NCBI RefSeq assembly: GCF_014204915.1
Contig: NZ_JACHMH010000001.1
Span: 6,225,501 to 6,289,500, forward strand
Source of the DNA: Crossiella cryophila
GTDB lineage: Bacteria > Actinomycetota > Actinomycetes > Mycobacteriales > Pseudonocardiaceae
Direction of reading: 5' to 3'
Length of the DNA stretch: 64,000 nt
Below are positions 42,129 through 50,640 of this stretch, in pieces. The notes below the pieces were generated by a model. The model was not told where the DNA came from and did not search any database. It saw nothing but the letters and a program-made list of their open reading frames with translations. The position numbers and the translations under genes are program-made. How positions within the stretch are numbered: the first letter of the stretch is position 1; every line of letters starts with the position of its first letter.

Positions 42129-42350
42129 TCAGCCGCTGCTGCGCAGCCAGATCAGCTCGGCCAGCTCAAGTTCGGCGACCTCCTCGGTGTATTCGGCGGC
42201 CAGCTCGCGCATGGCCTCGCGATCAGGACCGCCGCTCCATTGCACCTGGTACCGAGCGGCTGACCGGTCGTAGCGCACCAGCACGTAGGCGCCGGTGCGG
42301 GCGGTCAGCAGACTGGCCAGACGCCGGGCGTGGCGTGCTCTCAGACTCAT
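42129..42350 (-). CDS. small conserved protein, paralogue 2 (73 aa)
   Basis: The same length and pattern as the protein at 38278-38499 (roughly 45% identical by eye): MSLRARHARRLASLLTARTG, LVRYDRSAARYQVQW, GPD, then an acidic helix AELELAELIWLR. No known domain recognised; it is not of the DUF397 type. ATG at 42350 follows AAGGGGTGAG. It leads an operon with the RsbW-like ATPase. A triple TCACGC site lies 70 bases upstream. The C-terminal part of the DUF6542 frame overlaps it by 128 bases. Confidence 0.75.
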   Translation of the reverse strand: MSLRARHARRLASLLTARTGAYVLVRYDRSAARYQVQWSGGPDREAMRELAAEYTEEVAELELAELIWLRSSG

Positions 42351-42849
42351 CGGCGCTCACCCCTTCCCTGCCACCACGCAACCATTCCGACCGCCCGCTC
42401 CGGGAGGTCGAGCCCGCCTTCACGCGCGTCTCACGCCGGTTCACTGCGCCGGGCGAGGCTCTCCTGACTACGCAGGTCCGCCGTGCGCGGTTCACCCGGC
42501 CCAGCACGATCGCGATCACCACAGCCGTGGTGGCCGCGATCCAGGGGAAGGTTTTGACCAGGTCGGACACCGCGGCCAGCAGCGGTGTTCCGGTGGCCAC
42601 GACGGTGGCCACCACGGCCGCGGTGATCAGCGGAGGCTGCACGGCTGCGGTGAACAGGCCACCGGGGGCCACCAGCAGGGCGGCGGCCACACAGCCCAGT
42701 CCGATCCCCGCGGGCAGCCAGGCGCCGCCGAGCAGGCCGCCCGCGGCGCCGGGCAGGTAGGCGATGAGGATCGCGGCCCAGAAGGGGACGCGCGGGCGAG
42801 TGGCGCTCGGGTGCTGCTCGCCCGCGCGAGCGGTGAGGTCAGTTGACAC
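42223..42849 (-). CDS. DUF6542 membrane protein with questionable C-terminus
   Basis: A frame of 208 codons. Residues about 20-120 are a membrane domain of the actinobacterial DUF6542 type: FWAAILIAYLPGAAGGLLGGAWLPAGIGLG, then two more hydrophobic segments up to AVVIAIVLGRV. The last 85 residues are Arg/Ser-rich and run through the TCACGC site and into the 73-residue gene, so they look like read-through after loss of an original stop near 42480. GTG at 42849 overlaps the LCP gene's end by 11 bases, indicating coupling. Confidence 0.65.
   Translation of the reverse strand: MSTDLTARAGEQHPSATRPRVPFWAAILIAYLPGAAGGLLGGAWLPAGIGLGCVAAALLVAPGGLFTAAVQPPLITAAVVATVVATGTPLLAAVSDLVKTFPWIAATTAVVIAIVLGRVNRARRTCVVRRASPGAVNRRETRVKAGSTSRSGRSEWLRGGREGVSADESESTPRPASGQSADRPHRRLRAGALRPVSRSVPGAMERRS
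42420..42446. promoter_or_regulatory. second triple TCACGC site
   Basis: TCACGC at 42420 and 42431 and TCACTG at 42441 repeat the 11- and 10-base spacings of the site at 38648. It lies 70 bases upstream of the second small-protein gene. Confidence 0.55.
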
Positions 42850-44011
42850 AGGGGATCCCGGCGGCGTCGATGGGCTGCTGGGCGGTGTTGGCCACCGGCC
42901 GGACCTTCCCGGCCGAAGTGCCCGCGCCGGAGGCGTTGGCGGGGGTGCCATCGCCGGTGAGCAGGCCCTGCACGAAGCCCTTGACCTTGTTCGGGTCGAC
43001 CTCCACCGCGACGCCGTCGCCGGGGGTGGCCAGGTTGGAGCGCAGGGTCGGGATGGTGTGGAACTGGATCTTCCCGCCGGAGAGGCCCTGGACCTGCTGG
43101 GCGAATCCGAGCAGGTCCCAGCCCTGGTCGAGCACGACCGAGCGGGTCAGGGCGTCGATGAGGTCCTTGACCTTGCCAGGGTCGGTCAGCGTCCCGGCAC
43201 TGAGCACCTGGTGGGCCAGCCCGGCCAGGAAGGCCTGCTGGCGGCGGACCCGGTCCAGGTCACCGGCGGGCAGGCCGTGGCGCTGGCGGACGAACTTCAG
43301 CGCGTCCACCCCTTCCAGGGTCTGCTTGCCCGCGGGGAAGTTCGCGCCGGAGAAGTCGTCCTTGACCGGCTTGTTCAGGCAGACCGGGATGCCGCCGACG
43401 GCCTTGGTGATCTCGCTGAAGCCGTAGAGGTTGATCTCGGCGTAGTGGTCCACGGTCAGACCGGTGAGCTTGGCGATGGTGTTGATCAGGTTCTTGCGCC
43501 CGGCGGTCACCGACTCCTTGTCCACGGTGGCCGGATCCTTGCCCTGGCCGCGCAGTTCCTTGGCCTTGGCCACCTTGGCCCTGGCGTAGGCGGAGTTGAG
43601 CTTGTGCTTGCCGAACCCACCGGCGATGTCCACATAGGAATCCCGGGGCAGGGAGACCGCGAAGGCCTTCTTGCTCGGATCCGCGGGAACGTGCACCAGC
43701 ATCATGGTGTCGGTGTTCTGCTCCCCGTTGGCATCCCCGGCCTGCAGCGCGTCCAGGACCTCACGGGAGAGCGGGCGGCCCTGGGCGTCGGTGCGGGAGT
43801 CGACACCGACCAGGAGGATGTTGGTGTCGGTGCCGGGGGCCTTGGGCAGCACGGGCTCGCCCTTGTCATCGGTGATGACGTTGTCGGTGGCCAGGCCGAT
43901 GGTGGCCTGCCGGTAGGTCAGGTAGCCGGCGGCGGTGGCGGTGAGCGCGGCGACGGAGACCAGCACCAGGCCGGTCTTGCCTATCCCGGTCAGCACTCGG
44001 CGAGTCGACAT
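42839..44011 (-). CDS. LytR-CpsA-Psr (LCP) family protein
   Basis: A 390-residue membrane-anchored enzyme. One N-terminal helix (GLVLVSVAALTATAAGYLTY) is followed by the LCP domain: TNILLVGVDSR, NTDTMMLVHVPAD, AVSLPRDSYVDI and LKFVRQRHGLPAGDLDRVRRQQ. LCP proteins transfer lipid-linked glycopolymers to peptidoglycan, in actinobacteria including arabinogalactan-type polymers. ATG at 44011 follows AAAAGGAA; the longer frame to 44227 overlaps the deacetylase and is rejected. Confidence 0.92.
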   Translation of the reverse strand: MSTRRVLTGIGKTGLVLVSVAALTATAAGYLTYRQATIGLATDNVITDDKGEPVLPKAPGTDTNILLVGVDSRTDAQGRPLSREVLDALQAGDANGEQNTDTMMLVHVPADPSKKAFAVSLPRDSYVDIAGGFGKHKLNSAYARAKVAKAKELRGQGKDPATVDKESVTAGRKNLINTIAKLTGLTVDHYAEINLYGFSEITKAVGGIPVCLNKPVKDDFSGANFPAGKQTLEGVDALKFVRQRHGLPAGDLDRVRRQQAFLAGLAHQVLSAGTLTDPGKVKDLIDALTRSVVLDQGWDLLGFAQQVQGLSGGKIQFHTIPTLRSNLATPGDGVAVEVDPNKVKGFVQGLLTGDGTPANASGAGTSAGKVRPVANTAQQPIDAAGIPCVN

Positions 44012-44037
44012 GGAGTTCCTTTTCTCGGTGTTCGCGC

Positions 44038-44790
44038 TCACTTGAGGTAGTCGGTGAGCAGGGCGGGGGTCAGGTTGTTCGCGCGGGCCTGGTCCACGAA
44101 TGCCTGGACGTCCTGCTCGAAGGTGTTGCGGAAGTGCATGAGCACGATGGAGCCGGGCCGGAACTCGCGCGGCCCGCTGAACTGCACCTTGCCGTTGATG
44201 ATCTCCGAGCCCCACTGCACGACCCACTTGATGCCTGCCTCACCGGCGGCCTTGAGCGTGTTGTCGTCGAAGTTGCCGAACGGCGGGCGGAACAGGGTCG
44301 GGCGGGCGCCGAACTCGGTGCCGTAGGTGTCGGAGACCGGGCCGATCTCGGCGCGCTGGGCGTCGAGGGAGCGGCCCTTGAGGTTGGGGTGGGACTCGGT
44401 GTGGTTCTCGATCGCACCGCCGGTCTCATCCCGGAGCTTCTTGTAGAAGCCGGGGTCCTGCTTGACGTAGGAGTTGGTCAGGAAGAAGGTCGCCTTGACC
44501 CCGTTGCGCTTGAGGATGTCGATCATGTCGGGGCGGCGGGTGGCGCCGTCGTCGATGGTCAGGAACACCACCCGGTCCTGGGTGTCGACCTTGTAGGTCA
44601 CCTTGGCGGGCTCGCCGCCGGGCACCGGGCGGGGCGCCGGATCGGGGGATTTGTCCGTGGACTCCGGGCCGGGGCTGCTCGCGGCGGGTTCGGGGGTCCC
44701 GGCGGTGTTCCGGTTGAGCAGCAGCGCCACCACGATCAACGCGAGCACAGCCGCGGCCACGTAACGGAACGGACCGAGACGCTTGAGCAT
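44038..44790 (-). CDS. polysaccharide deacetylase family protein
   Basis: A 250-residue NodB-domain protein, anchored or secreted by an N-terminal helix (FRYVAAAVLALIVVALLL). Motif 1 is FLTIDDGATRR (TFDDG with Ile for Phe), motif 2 is HTESHPNL and motif 3 is RPPFGNFD. This points to an extracytoplasmic metal-dependent deacetylase of cell-wall sugars. It precedes the LCP gene by 26 bases, forming an envelope operon. Confidence 0.9.
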   Translation of the reverse strand: MLKRLGPFRYVAAAVLALIVVALLLNRNTAGTPEPAASSPGPESTDKSPDPAPRPVPGGEPAKVTYKVDTQDRVVFLTIDDGATRRPDMIDILKRNGVKATFFLTNSYVKQDPGFYKKLRDETGGAIENHTESHPNLKGRSLDAQRAEIGPVSDTYGTEFGARPTLFRPPFGNFDDNTLKAAGEAGIKWVVQWGSEIINGKVQFSGPREFRPGSIVLMHFRNTFEQDVQAFVDQARANNLTPALLTDYLK

Positions 44791-44794
44791 GTGA

Positions 44795-44814
44795 ACAACT
44801 CCCCGAAAAGTTGT
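44795..44814. promoter_or_regulatory. ACAACT inverted repeat before deacetylase
   Basis: ACAACT-N8-AGTTGT lies four bases from the deacetylase start, in the divergent spacer shared with the CseA-like gene. AACAACT/AGTTGTT also flank a larger imperfect palindrome at 51942-51976. Confidence 0.35.
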
Positions 44815-44960
44815 CTGAGCAGGACGTTTCCGACGCTAAGCGCCCTTTGTCATGGCCGTCCGACGGTTCTGTAACAGCCGCCCGGCACTCCCCCGCCAGG
44901 CACGTAACACCCGGTGGGGCGGGTGCGCCGAACACGCCGGGGCGTGGTTGCCTGGGCACA

Positions 44961-45533
44961 ATGAGCGGCATGCGAAGGCGGATCGGCCCCGCGGTGGCCC
45001 TGGGCGCCGCCCTGCTTGCCGCTGGATGCGCCACGGTCGGCGGCGTCCAGGTGGAGGGCCCGGCCAGCCAGGTCAAACCACCCCCGACCAGCCCGCCCAC
45101 CAGCAGCGGCACCGCACCCAGCGCCGATGCCATCGCGATCCTGCGCGCCGACCCGCAGGTCGGGGAGAAGATCAAACTCCAGCTCAAACCGTGTGGGGAC
45201 AGCCGCTACGCCGTGGATGTGCGCTTCACCGACATGACCGGGGACGGCAACGCCGAACTGCTGGCCTCCATCCGCGCCTGCGCGGGCAGCGTTTCCGGGG
45301 CCTACCCAGGTCGCGGGGTGCTGGGCAGCTACATCTACGACCTCACCGCCACCCCGCCGCGACGGCTGTTCGGCACCGAGGAACCGGGCAATGTGATCAA
45401 GGTCGAACCCAGCATCGGGTTCGTGCTCAGCCACCCCGTCTACGAACCGGCCGACCGCAGCTGCTGCCCCAGCGGCGAGGAGATCACCGTCTACCGCTGG
45501 ACCGGAACCGCCTTCGAGGAGTTCAAGAAGTGA
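44961..45533 (+). CDS. cseA: CseA-like lipoprotein
   Basis: A 190-residue lipoprotein: signal segment AVALGAALLAAGC with the lipobox Cys, a Pro/Ser/Thr linker, then a domain with YAVDVRFTDMTGDGNAELLASI. The gene sits directly before a CseB/CseC-type two-component pair, as cseA does in Streptomyces, where it dampens the envelope-stress response. It overlaps the response-regulator start by four bases. The assignment rests mainly on context and lipoprotein character. Confidence 0.75.
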   Translation: MSGMRRRIGPAVALGAALLAAGCATVGGVQVEGPASQVKPPPTSPPTSSGTAPSADAIAILRADPQVGEKIKLQLKPCGDSRYAVDVRFTDMTGDGNAELLASIRACAGSVSGAYPGRGVLGSYIYDLTATPPRRLFGTEEPGNVIKVEPSIGFVLSHPVYEPADRSCCPSGEEITVYRWTGTAFEEFKK

Positions 45534-46204
45534 GCGGCTTGCACGTGCTGCTGGTCGAGGACGACGACGTCATCCGCGAGGCCACCCAGCTGACCCTGGA
45601 ACGCGACGGCTTCACCGTCACCGTGGCCGCCGACGGCCTGGCCGGCCTGGCCGCCTACCGCGAACACCGACCCGATGTGGCCCTGCTCGACATCATGCTG
45701 CCCGGCCTCAACGGGGTGAGCCTGTGCCGCCAGATCCGCGAGGAGGGCCCCACCCCGGTGATCATGATGTCCGCCCGCGCCGACCCCATCGACGTCGTCC
45801 TGGGCCTGGAGGCCGGGGCCGATGACTATGTGACCAAGCCCTTCGACTCCACCGTGCTGGTGGCCCGCATCCGCGCGGTGGTCCGCCGGATGGTGCGCGC
45901 CGGGCGCGAGGTCGAGGACACCGTGCTGCGCTTCGGCGACCTGGAGATCCACAAGAACGGCCTGGAAGTGCGCCTCGACGGCGAACTGGTCGAGCTGACC
46001 CCGACCGAGCTGCGGCTGCTGCTCTGCTTCGCCGAGTCCCCCGGCAACGTGCTCACCCGCGATGTGCTGCTCGAACAGGTCTGGGACTACCAGTGGGGCG
46101 GGGACTCCCGGGTGGTGGACGTGCACGTGCAACGGCTGCGGGTCAAGATCGGGCAGGACCGGATCGAGACCGTGCGCGGCTTCGGCTACAAGCTGCGGGG
46201 CTGA
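45530..46204 (+). CDS. cseB: OmpR-family response regulator, CseB-like
   Basis: A 224-residue regulator. The receiver has EDDDVIREATQLTLERDGF, phospho-acceptor Asp in VALLDIMLPGLNGVSLC, and VTKPFDSTVLVARIRAV. The C-terminal winged helix ends RVVDVHVQRLRVKIGQDRIETVRGFGYKLRG. The receiver closely matches what I recall of Streptomyces CseB, which responds to cell-wall stress. GTG at 45530 overlaps the lipoprotein stop. No sigE-type sigma gene adjoins. Confidence 0.9.
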   Translation: MSGLHVLLVEDDDVIREATQLTLERDGFTVTVAADGLAGLAAYREHRPDVALLDIMLPGLNGVSLCRQIREEGPTPVIMMSARADPIDVVLGLEAGADDYVTKPFDSTVLVARIRAVVRRMVRAGREVEDTVLRFGDLEIHKNGLEVRLDGELVELTPTELRLLLCFAESPGNVLTRDVLLEQVWDYQWGGDSRVVDVHVQRLRVKIGQDRIETVRGFGYKLRG

Positions 46205-46208
46205 GCCG

Positions 46209-47471
46209 GTGTTCCCGACAACCCTGCGCTGGCGGCTGAGCGCGGTCATCGCCGTGGTCGGCGCCCTGGTCGCGATCGGACTGAGCGTGCTGGTGCGCAC
46301 CGAGTTCGAGCGCATGCAACTCGCCGATGCCCGCCGCCTGCAGGACGAACGCATCCAGCTGGTGGTGCGCGACTACGCCATGTCCGGCACCGCCACCCTG
46401 GGCGCGGACCTGGACTCCCCCGACCTGCCCCGCGAACTCCGCGAGGCCGTGCACGGCGGCCAGCGCGCCACCTACCTGGAACGCCGCCCCGGCCAGGCGT
46501 GGATCTGGGCGGCGGCGGAAACCGACGGCAAGATCCTGTCCATCCGCACCTCCTACGCCGACAAGGACGACGCCCTCGACCAGCTCGACCAGGTCCTGGT
46601 CATCGGCTCGGCCGCGGTGGTCGTGCTCGGCACCCTGCTCGGGGTGATCCTCGGCGCCCGCCTGTCCCGCCGCCTGCGCCTGGCCGCCGCCGCGGCCCGC
46701 CAGGTCGCCGACGGCGACACCGAGGTCCGGGTCCGCGACGCCATCGGCGGCCGCCCCGCCGATGAGACCGCCGAACTCGCCCAGGCCGTGGACGCCATGG
46801 CCGACGCCCTGCAGGAACGCCTGGCCGCCGAACAACGCGTCACCGCCGACATCGCGCACGAACTGCGCACCCCGGTCACCGGCCTGGTCACCGCCGCCGA
46901 ACTCCTACCCCCCGGACGACCGGCCGAGATGGTCCGCGACCGCATCAAGGCGTTGCGCGGACTGGTCGAGGACGTCCTGGAGGTCGCCCGCCTGGACACC
47001 GCCACCGAGAAGGCCGAACTGACCGGGTTCGACCTGCTCACCTTCGTCCAGCGCCGGGTCACCGCCCTCACCCCCGAAGCGCAGGTGAGTGGGGAGTCCC
47101 AGACCGTGCTCACCGACCCGCGCCGCCTGGAACGGGTCCTGGTCAACCTGCTGATCAACGCCCGCCGCCACGGCAAACCCCCCGTCGAGGTCCACGTCCA
47201 GGGGCACACGCTGCGGGTCCGCGATCACGGACCCGGCTTCGCCGCCGACCTGCTCCGCGACGGACCCAGCCGCTTCCGCACCGGCAGCAGCGACCGCGGC
47301 ACCGGGCACGGCCTCGGCCTGACCATCGCCGCCGCCCAGACCCGGGTCCTCGGCGGCACCCTGACCTTCGCCAACGCCGAGAACGGCGGCGCGGTCATCA
47401 CCTTGGTACTGCCCGCGAACTCAGCCCTGGACGACGGCCTCGGCGGCGGGAGCGGTCTCGCCGCCGGTTGA
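46209..47471 (+). CDS. cseC: sensor histidine kinase, CseC-like
   Basis: A 420-residue membrane kinase with two transmembrane helices (LSAVIAVVGALVAIGLSVLV and VLVIGSAAVVVLGTLLGVILGA) around a ~100-residue outer sensor. HAMP follows, then H-box TADIAHELRTPVTGLV, N-box LERVLVNLLINARRHG and G-boxes VRDHGPGF and GTGHGLGL. It lies five bases after the response regulator. Its end overlaps the convergent phosphatase gene by 51 bases. Confidence 0.9.
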   Translation: MFPTTLRWRLSAVIAVVGALVAIGLSVLVRTEFERMQLADARRLQDERIQLVVRDYAMSGTATLGADLDSPDLPRELREAVHGGQRATYLERRPGQAWIWAAAETDGKILSIRTSYADKDDALDQLDQVLVIGSAAVVVLGTLLGVILGARLSRRLRLAAAAARQVADGDTEVRVRDAIGGRPADETAELAQAVDAMADALQERLAAEQRVTADIAHELRTPVTGLVTAAELLPPGRPAEMVRDRIKALRGLVEDVLEVARLDTATEKAELTGFDLLTFVQRRVTALTPEAQVSGESQTVLTDPRRLERVLVNLLINARRHGKPPVEVHVQGHTLRVRDHGPGFAADLLRDGPSRFRTGSSDRGTGHGLGLTIAAAQTRVLGGTLTFANAENGGAVITLVLPANSALDDGLGGGSGLAAG

Positions 47472-48134
47472 GCCGCCCACCGTGGCGTCCTCCGTGGGCC
47501 GCTCCGCGCGCACCAGACCGGCCAGCGCACCGGAGTCGTTGACCTTCCACACATACGGCCGGTGCTCGGTGTAGTGGATCACCGAGGCCGAGCCCGGATC
47601 GACCAGGATCCGCTGGAAGGCGTCCAGGTGCGAACCCAGGGCGTCGGCCAGGATCGCCTTGATCACATCACCGTGACTGCACGCCACCCAGATCGCCTCG
47701 GCCCCGTGCGCCGCGCTGATCCGCGCGTCGTGCTCCCGCACCGCGGCCACCGCCCGCGCCGAGACCGCGGCCAGGCCCTCGCCGCCGGGGAAGATCGCGG
47801 CGGAGGGGTGCTGCTGCACGACCTTCCACAGCGGTTCCTTGAGCAGATCGGTGATCGCCTTGCCGGTCCAGTCGCCGTAGTCCACTTCGGACAGTCGTGG
47901 CTCGGCCATCGGGGTCAGCTCCCGCGCGGCGGACAGGGGTGCGAGGGTCTCGGCGCAGCGCTGCAACGGGGAGGAGACGATCTCGGCGATCGGCACCCCG
48001 GCGAAGCGCTCCACCAGGCCCTGGGCCTGGGTCAGGCCGTCCTCGTGCAGGCCCACCCCTTCGGCCCGTCCGGCCAGGGTCCCGGAACCGTTGGCCACCG
48101 ATCGTGCATGCCGCAGAAGGATGAGCGTCGCCAC
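47421..48134 (-). CDS. histidine phosphatase family protein (MSMEG_4193-like)
   Basis: A 237-residue phosphoglycerate-mutase-fold phosphatase. LLRHARSVANGSGTLAGRAEGVGLHEDGLTQAQGL is the catalytic start (RHA instead of RHG, as some relatives have), and WVACSHGDVIKAILADALG holds the second catalytic His. This matches an actinobacterial family conserved beside uppP, as here and in mycobacteria. Its physiological substrate is not established. Confidence 0.9.
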   Translation of the reverse strand: MATLILLRHARSVANGSGTLAGRAEGVGLHEDGLTQAQGLVERFAGVPIAEIVSSPLQRCAETLAPLSAARELTPMAEPRLSEVDYGDWTGKAITDLLKEPLWKVVQQHPSAAIFPGGEGLAAVSARAVAAVREHDARISAAHGAEAIWVACSHGDVIKAILADALGSHLDAFQRILVDPGSASVIHYTEHRPYVWKVNDSGALAGLVRAERPTEDATVGGSTGGETAPAAEAVVQG

Positions 48135-48243
48135 CCCGGCAGCTTACGTGCCACCACCCGCGCCACCGGTTCCAGGCACCCAGCGGGTGAGGATCGGTCG
48201 TTTCACCGCACGCCGGCCGGGCCCGGCTGCTAGGAACGAGGTC

Positions 48244-48582
48244 ATGTCGAACAGCACTCGCCTCGCCCGCGGCCTGCTCGCCCTGGCCGCCTTCGGTGCG
48301 CTCTTCACCGCACCCGCCGCCGCGGCCTCCCCGGCACCCGCACCCGCCGCCGCCTGCGCGGAGGACGCCGCCGCGGGCCCGTGTGTGGACGGGTGCCGCC
48401 GCAAGCGCGAGGACGGCTTCCGCAACTGCGACCTCGCCTACGACCGCTGCCTGCGCGCCGGCACGCCCGCGGTCAAGTGCCGGGAGCAGAACCGCGCCTG
48501 CCGGGCCCAGGCCGAACAGGCCTACCGGCGCTGCCTGGGCACCTGCACCCGCCGCGACGGTGGTCAGGTCGCCGAGATGTAG
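48244..48582 (+). CDS. small secreted Cys-rich protein
   Basis: A 112-residue exported protein: signal peptide [22 protein letters not shown], then a mature part with nine Cys. Eight of them are spaced 3-10-6-9-6-10-3, a mirror-symmetric pattern suggesting a disulfide-stapled helical hairpin. No family recognised. ATG at 48244 follows ACGAGG. It lies divergent from the phosphatase gene and overlaps the end of uppP by 19 bases. Confidence 0.7.
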   Translation: MSNSTRLARGLLALAAFGALFTAPAAAASPAPAPAAACAEDAAAGPCVDGCRRKREDGFRNCDLAYDRCLRAGTPAVKCREQNRACRAQAEQAYRRCLGTCTRRDGGQVAEM

Positions 48583-49394
48583 CCCGAGGACAGCATCGCC
48601 AGCACGAACAGGCCCAGCACCACCCGGTACCAGACGAAGACGTACACGCTGTGCTTGGCCACGAACTTCAGCAGCCAGGCGATGGTCACATAGCCGATGG
48701 CGAAGGCCACCACGGTGGCCACGATCATCTGCGCGATGCTGGGCGCGTTCGCCCCGGCCCGCTCGAAGACATCCGGCAGCGAGAAGATCCCCGCCGCCAC
48801 CACGGCCGGGATGGCCAGCAGGAACGAATAGCGGGTCGCCGCCTCGCGGTTCAGGCCGATGAACAGGCCGGCCGTGATCGTGCCGCCCGAGCGGGACACG
48901 CCGGGGACCAGGGCCATCGCCTGGGCACAACCCATGATCAGGCCGTCCTTGAGCGTCATCTGCTCCACCGAGCGCTTCTGCCTGCCGTACAGCTCAGCGG
49001 CACCCAGCACCAGGCCGAACACCACCAGCGTGGTGCCCACCACCCACAGGTTGCGGCCGCTGGTGCGGATCTGCTCCTTGAACAGCAGCCCCAGCACACT
49101 GATCGGGATGGTGCCGATGATCACGTACCAGGCCAGCCGGTAGTCCTGGGTCTTGCGCACCGCGGCGTTGCCGAACCCGCGGAACCAGGTGCCCACCAGC
49201 CGGAAGATGTCCTTGGCGAAATAAATCAGCACCGCCGCCTCGGTGCCCAGCTGGGTCACCGCGGTGAAACTCGCGCCCGCGTCCCGCCCGAAGAACAACT
49301 CCGAGACGATCCGCAGGTGACCGGAACTGGAGATCGGCAGCATCTCGGTCAGCCCCTGGACCACGCCGAGGACGAGGGCTTCCAGCCAGGTCAT
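48564..49394 (-). CDS. uppP: undecaprenyl-diphosphatase UppP
   Basis: A 276-residue membrane enzyme that recycles undecaprenyl diphosphate for cell-wall synthesis and contributes to bacitracin tolerance. The family motifs [14 protein letters not shown] and [13 protein letters not shown], which form the active site, are intact, and about eight hydrophobic segments match. The neighbourhood with the histidine phosphatase and LLM oxidoreductase is typical of actinobacterial core chromosome. Confidence 0.96.
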   Translation of the reverse strand: MTWLEALVLGVVQGLTEMLPISSSGHLRIVSELFFGRDAGASFTAVTQLGTEAAVLIYFAKDIFRLVGTWFRGFGNAAVRKTQDYRLAWYVIIGTIPISVLGLLFKEQIRTSGRNLWVVGTTLVVFGLVLGAAELYGRQKRSVEQMTLKDGLIMGCAQAMALVPGVSRSGGTITAGLFIGLNREAATRYSFLLAIPAVVAAGIFSLPDVFERAGANAPSIAQMIVATVVAFAIGYVTIAWLLKFVAKHSVYVFVWYRVVLGLFVLAMLSSGYISAT

Positions 49395-49466
49395 GGCTCA
49401 GACCACCATCCCGCGGTCGCCAACTGCTGCGATGACTCGGTCGGCGACCGCGAGATGATGCGCCAC

Positions 49467-50513
49467 TTACCCCACTCCAGCTGCTTCCAAGGCTTCGACC
49501 GCGACGCGAAGGGACAGCGTCGCCTCGTCAAGATCTTGCAGCATCGCCGAAACGGTCAGCGTGGTGACCCCCGCCTGCGCGAAAGCCTTGATCCGCTCGG
49601 TGATCCGCTCCTTGGGCCCCAGCAGCGAGGTGGCGTCGATGAACTCCAGCGGCACCGCGGCCAGCGCGCCCTCGTAGTCCTTGGCCAGGAACTTGTCCTG
49701 GACCTCCTGGGCCTGCTCCCCGAAGCCCATCCGGGTGGCCAGGTCCTTGTAGAAGTTCTTCTGCCTGCTGCCCATCCCGCCCAGGTACAGCGAGGCGTAG
49801 GGCCGGACCTTGTCCGCGCAGCTCTGCCAGTCCTCCCCGACCACCAGCGGCACGGTGGGCACCACGTCGAAGCCCTCCATGGTCTTGCCGACCCGCTCCC
49901 GGCCGAGACGGATCGACTCCAGGCTCTCCGCGGAGTGCTCGGGAGAGAAGAACACCCCGAGCCAGCCATCAGCGATCTCGCCGGTCAGCTCCAGGTTCTT
50001 CGGACCGATCGAGGCCAGGTAGATCGGGATGTGCTCACGCGCCGGGTGCACGGTCAGCGTCAGCGCCTTGCCGGGACCATCCGGCAGCGGCAGCGTGTAG
50101 TGCTGCCCCTCGTACTTCAGGCGCTCCCTGGCCAGCGCCTTGCGCACGATCTCCACGTATTCCCTGGTCCGGCCCAGCGGCTTGTCGAAACGCACGCCGT
50201 GCCAGCCCTCCGAGACCTGCGGTCCGGACACGCCCAGTCCCATCCGGAACCGGCCGTCGGAGAGGGTGTCCAGGGTCGCCGCGGTCATCGCGGCCATCGC
50301 CGGGGTCCGCGCCGGGATCTGGAAGACCGCGGAACCGACGTCGATGCGTTCGGTCTGCGCGGCGATCCAGCTCAGCACGGTGGGCGCGTCGGAGCCATAG
50401 GCCTCCGCGGCCCAGACCACGGAGTAGCCGAGCCGGTCGGCCTCCTTGGCCAGGTCGAGGTTCTCGGCGTCGTTACCGGCGCCCCAATATCCGAGGTTCA
50501 GCCCAAGTCGCAC
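49467..50513 (-). CDS. LLM class F420-dependent oxidoreductase
   Basis: A 348-residue luciferase-like TIM-barrel protein: LGLNLGYWGAGNDAENLDLAKEADRLGYSVVWAAEAYGSDAPTVLSWIAA, GSAVFQIPARTPAMAAMTAATLDTLSDGRFRMGLGVSGPQV. This matches the F420-dependent subgroup with conserved PAR and GLG motifs. GTG at 50513 follows AAGG; a longer frame to 50786 is rejected. The substrate is unknown. Its place beside uppP is conserved in many actinobacteria. Confidence 0.92.
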   Translation of the reverse strand: MRLGLNLGYWGAGNDAENLDLAKEADRLGYSVVWAAEAYGSDAPTVLSWIAAQTERIDVGSAVFQIPARTPAMAAMTAATLDTLSDGRFRMGLGVSGPQVSEGWHGVRFDKPLGRTREYVEIVRKALARERLKYEGQHYTLPLPDGPGKALTLTVHPAREHIPIYLASIGPKNLELTGEIADGWLGVFFSPEHSAESLESIRLGRERVGKTMEGFDVVPTVPLVVGEDWQSCADKVRPYASLYLGGMGSRQKNFYKDLATRMGFGEQAQEVQDKFLAKDYEGALAAVPLEFIDATSLLGPKERITERIKAFAQAGVTTLTVSAMLQDLDEATLSLRVAVEALEAAGVG

Positions 50514-50640
50514 CCGACGAACCTTACTCGCTAGTAACAAACCGGGTAGGCCACCGTGACACCGGTCACACTGACGAGTGATGCGCCACCACGGCCCAGC
50601 TACCCACAACCGGCGTACCAACCACCTAGGGTAGATCGGC

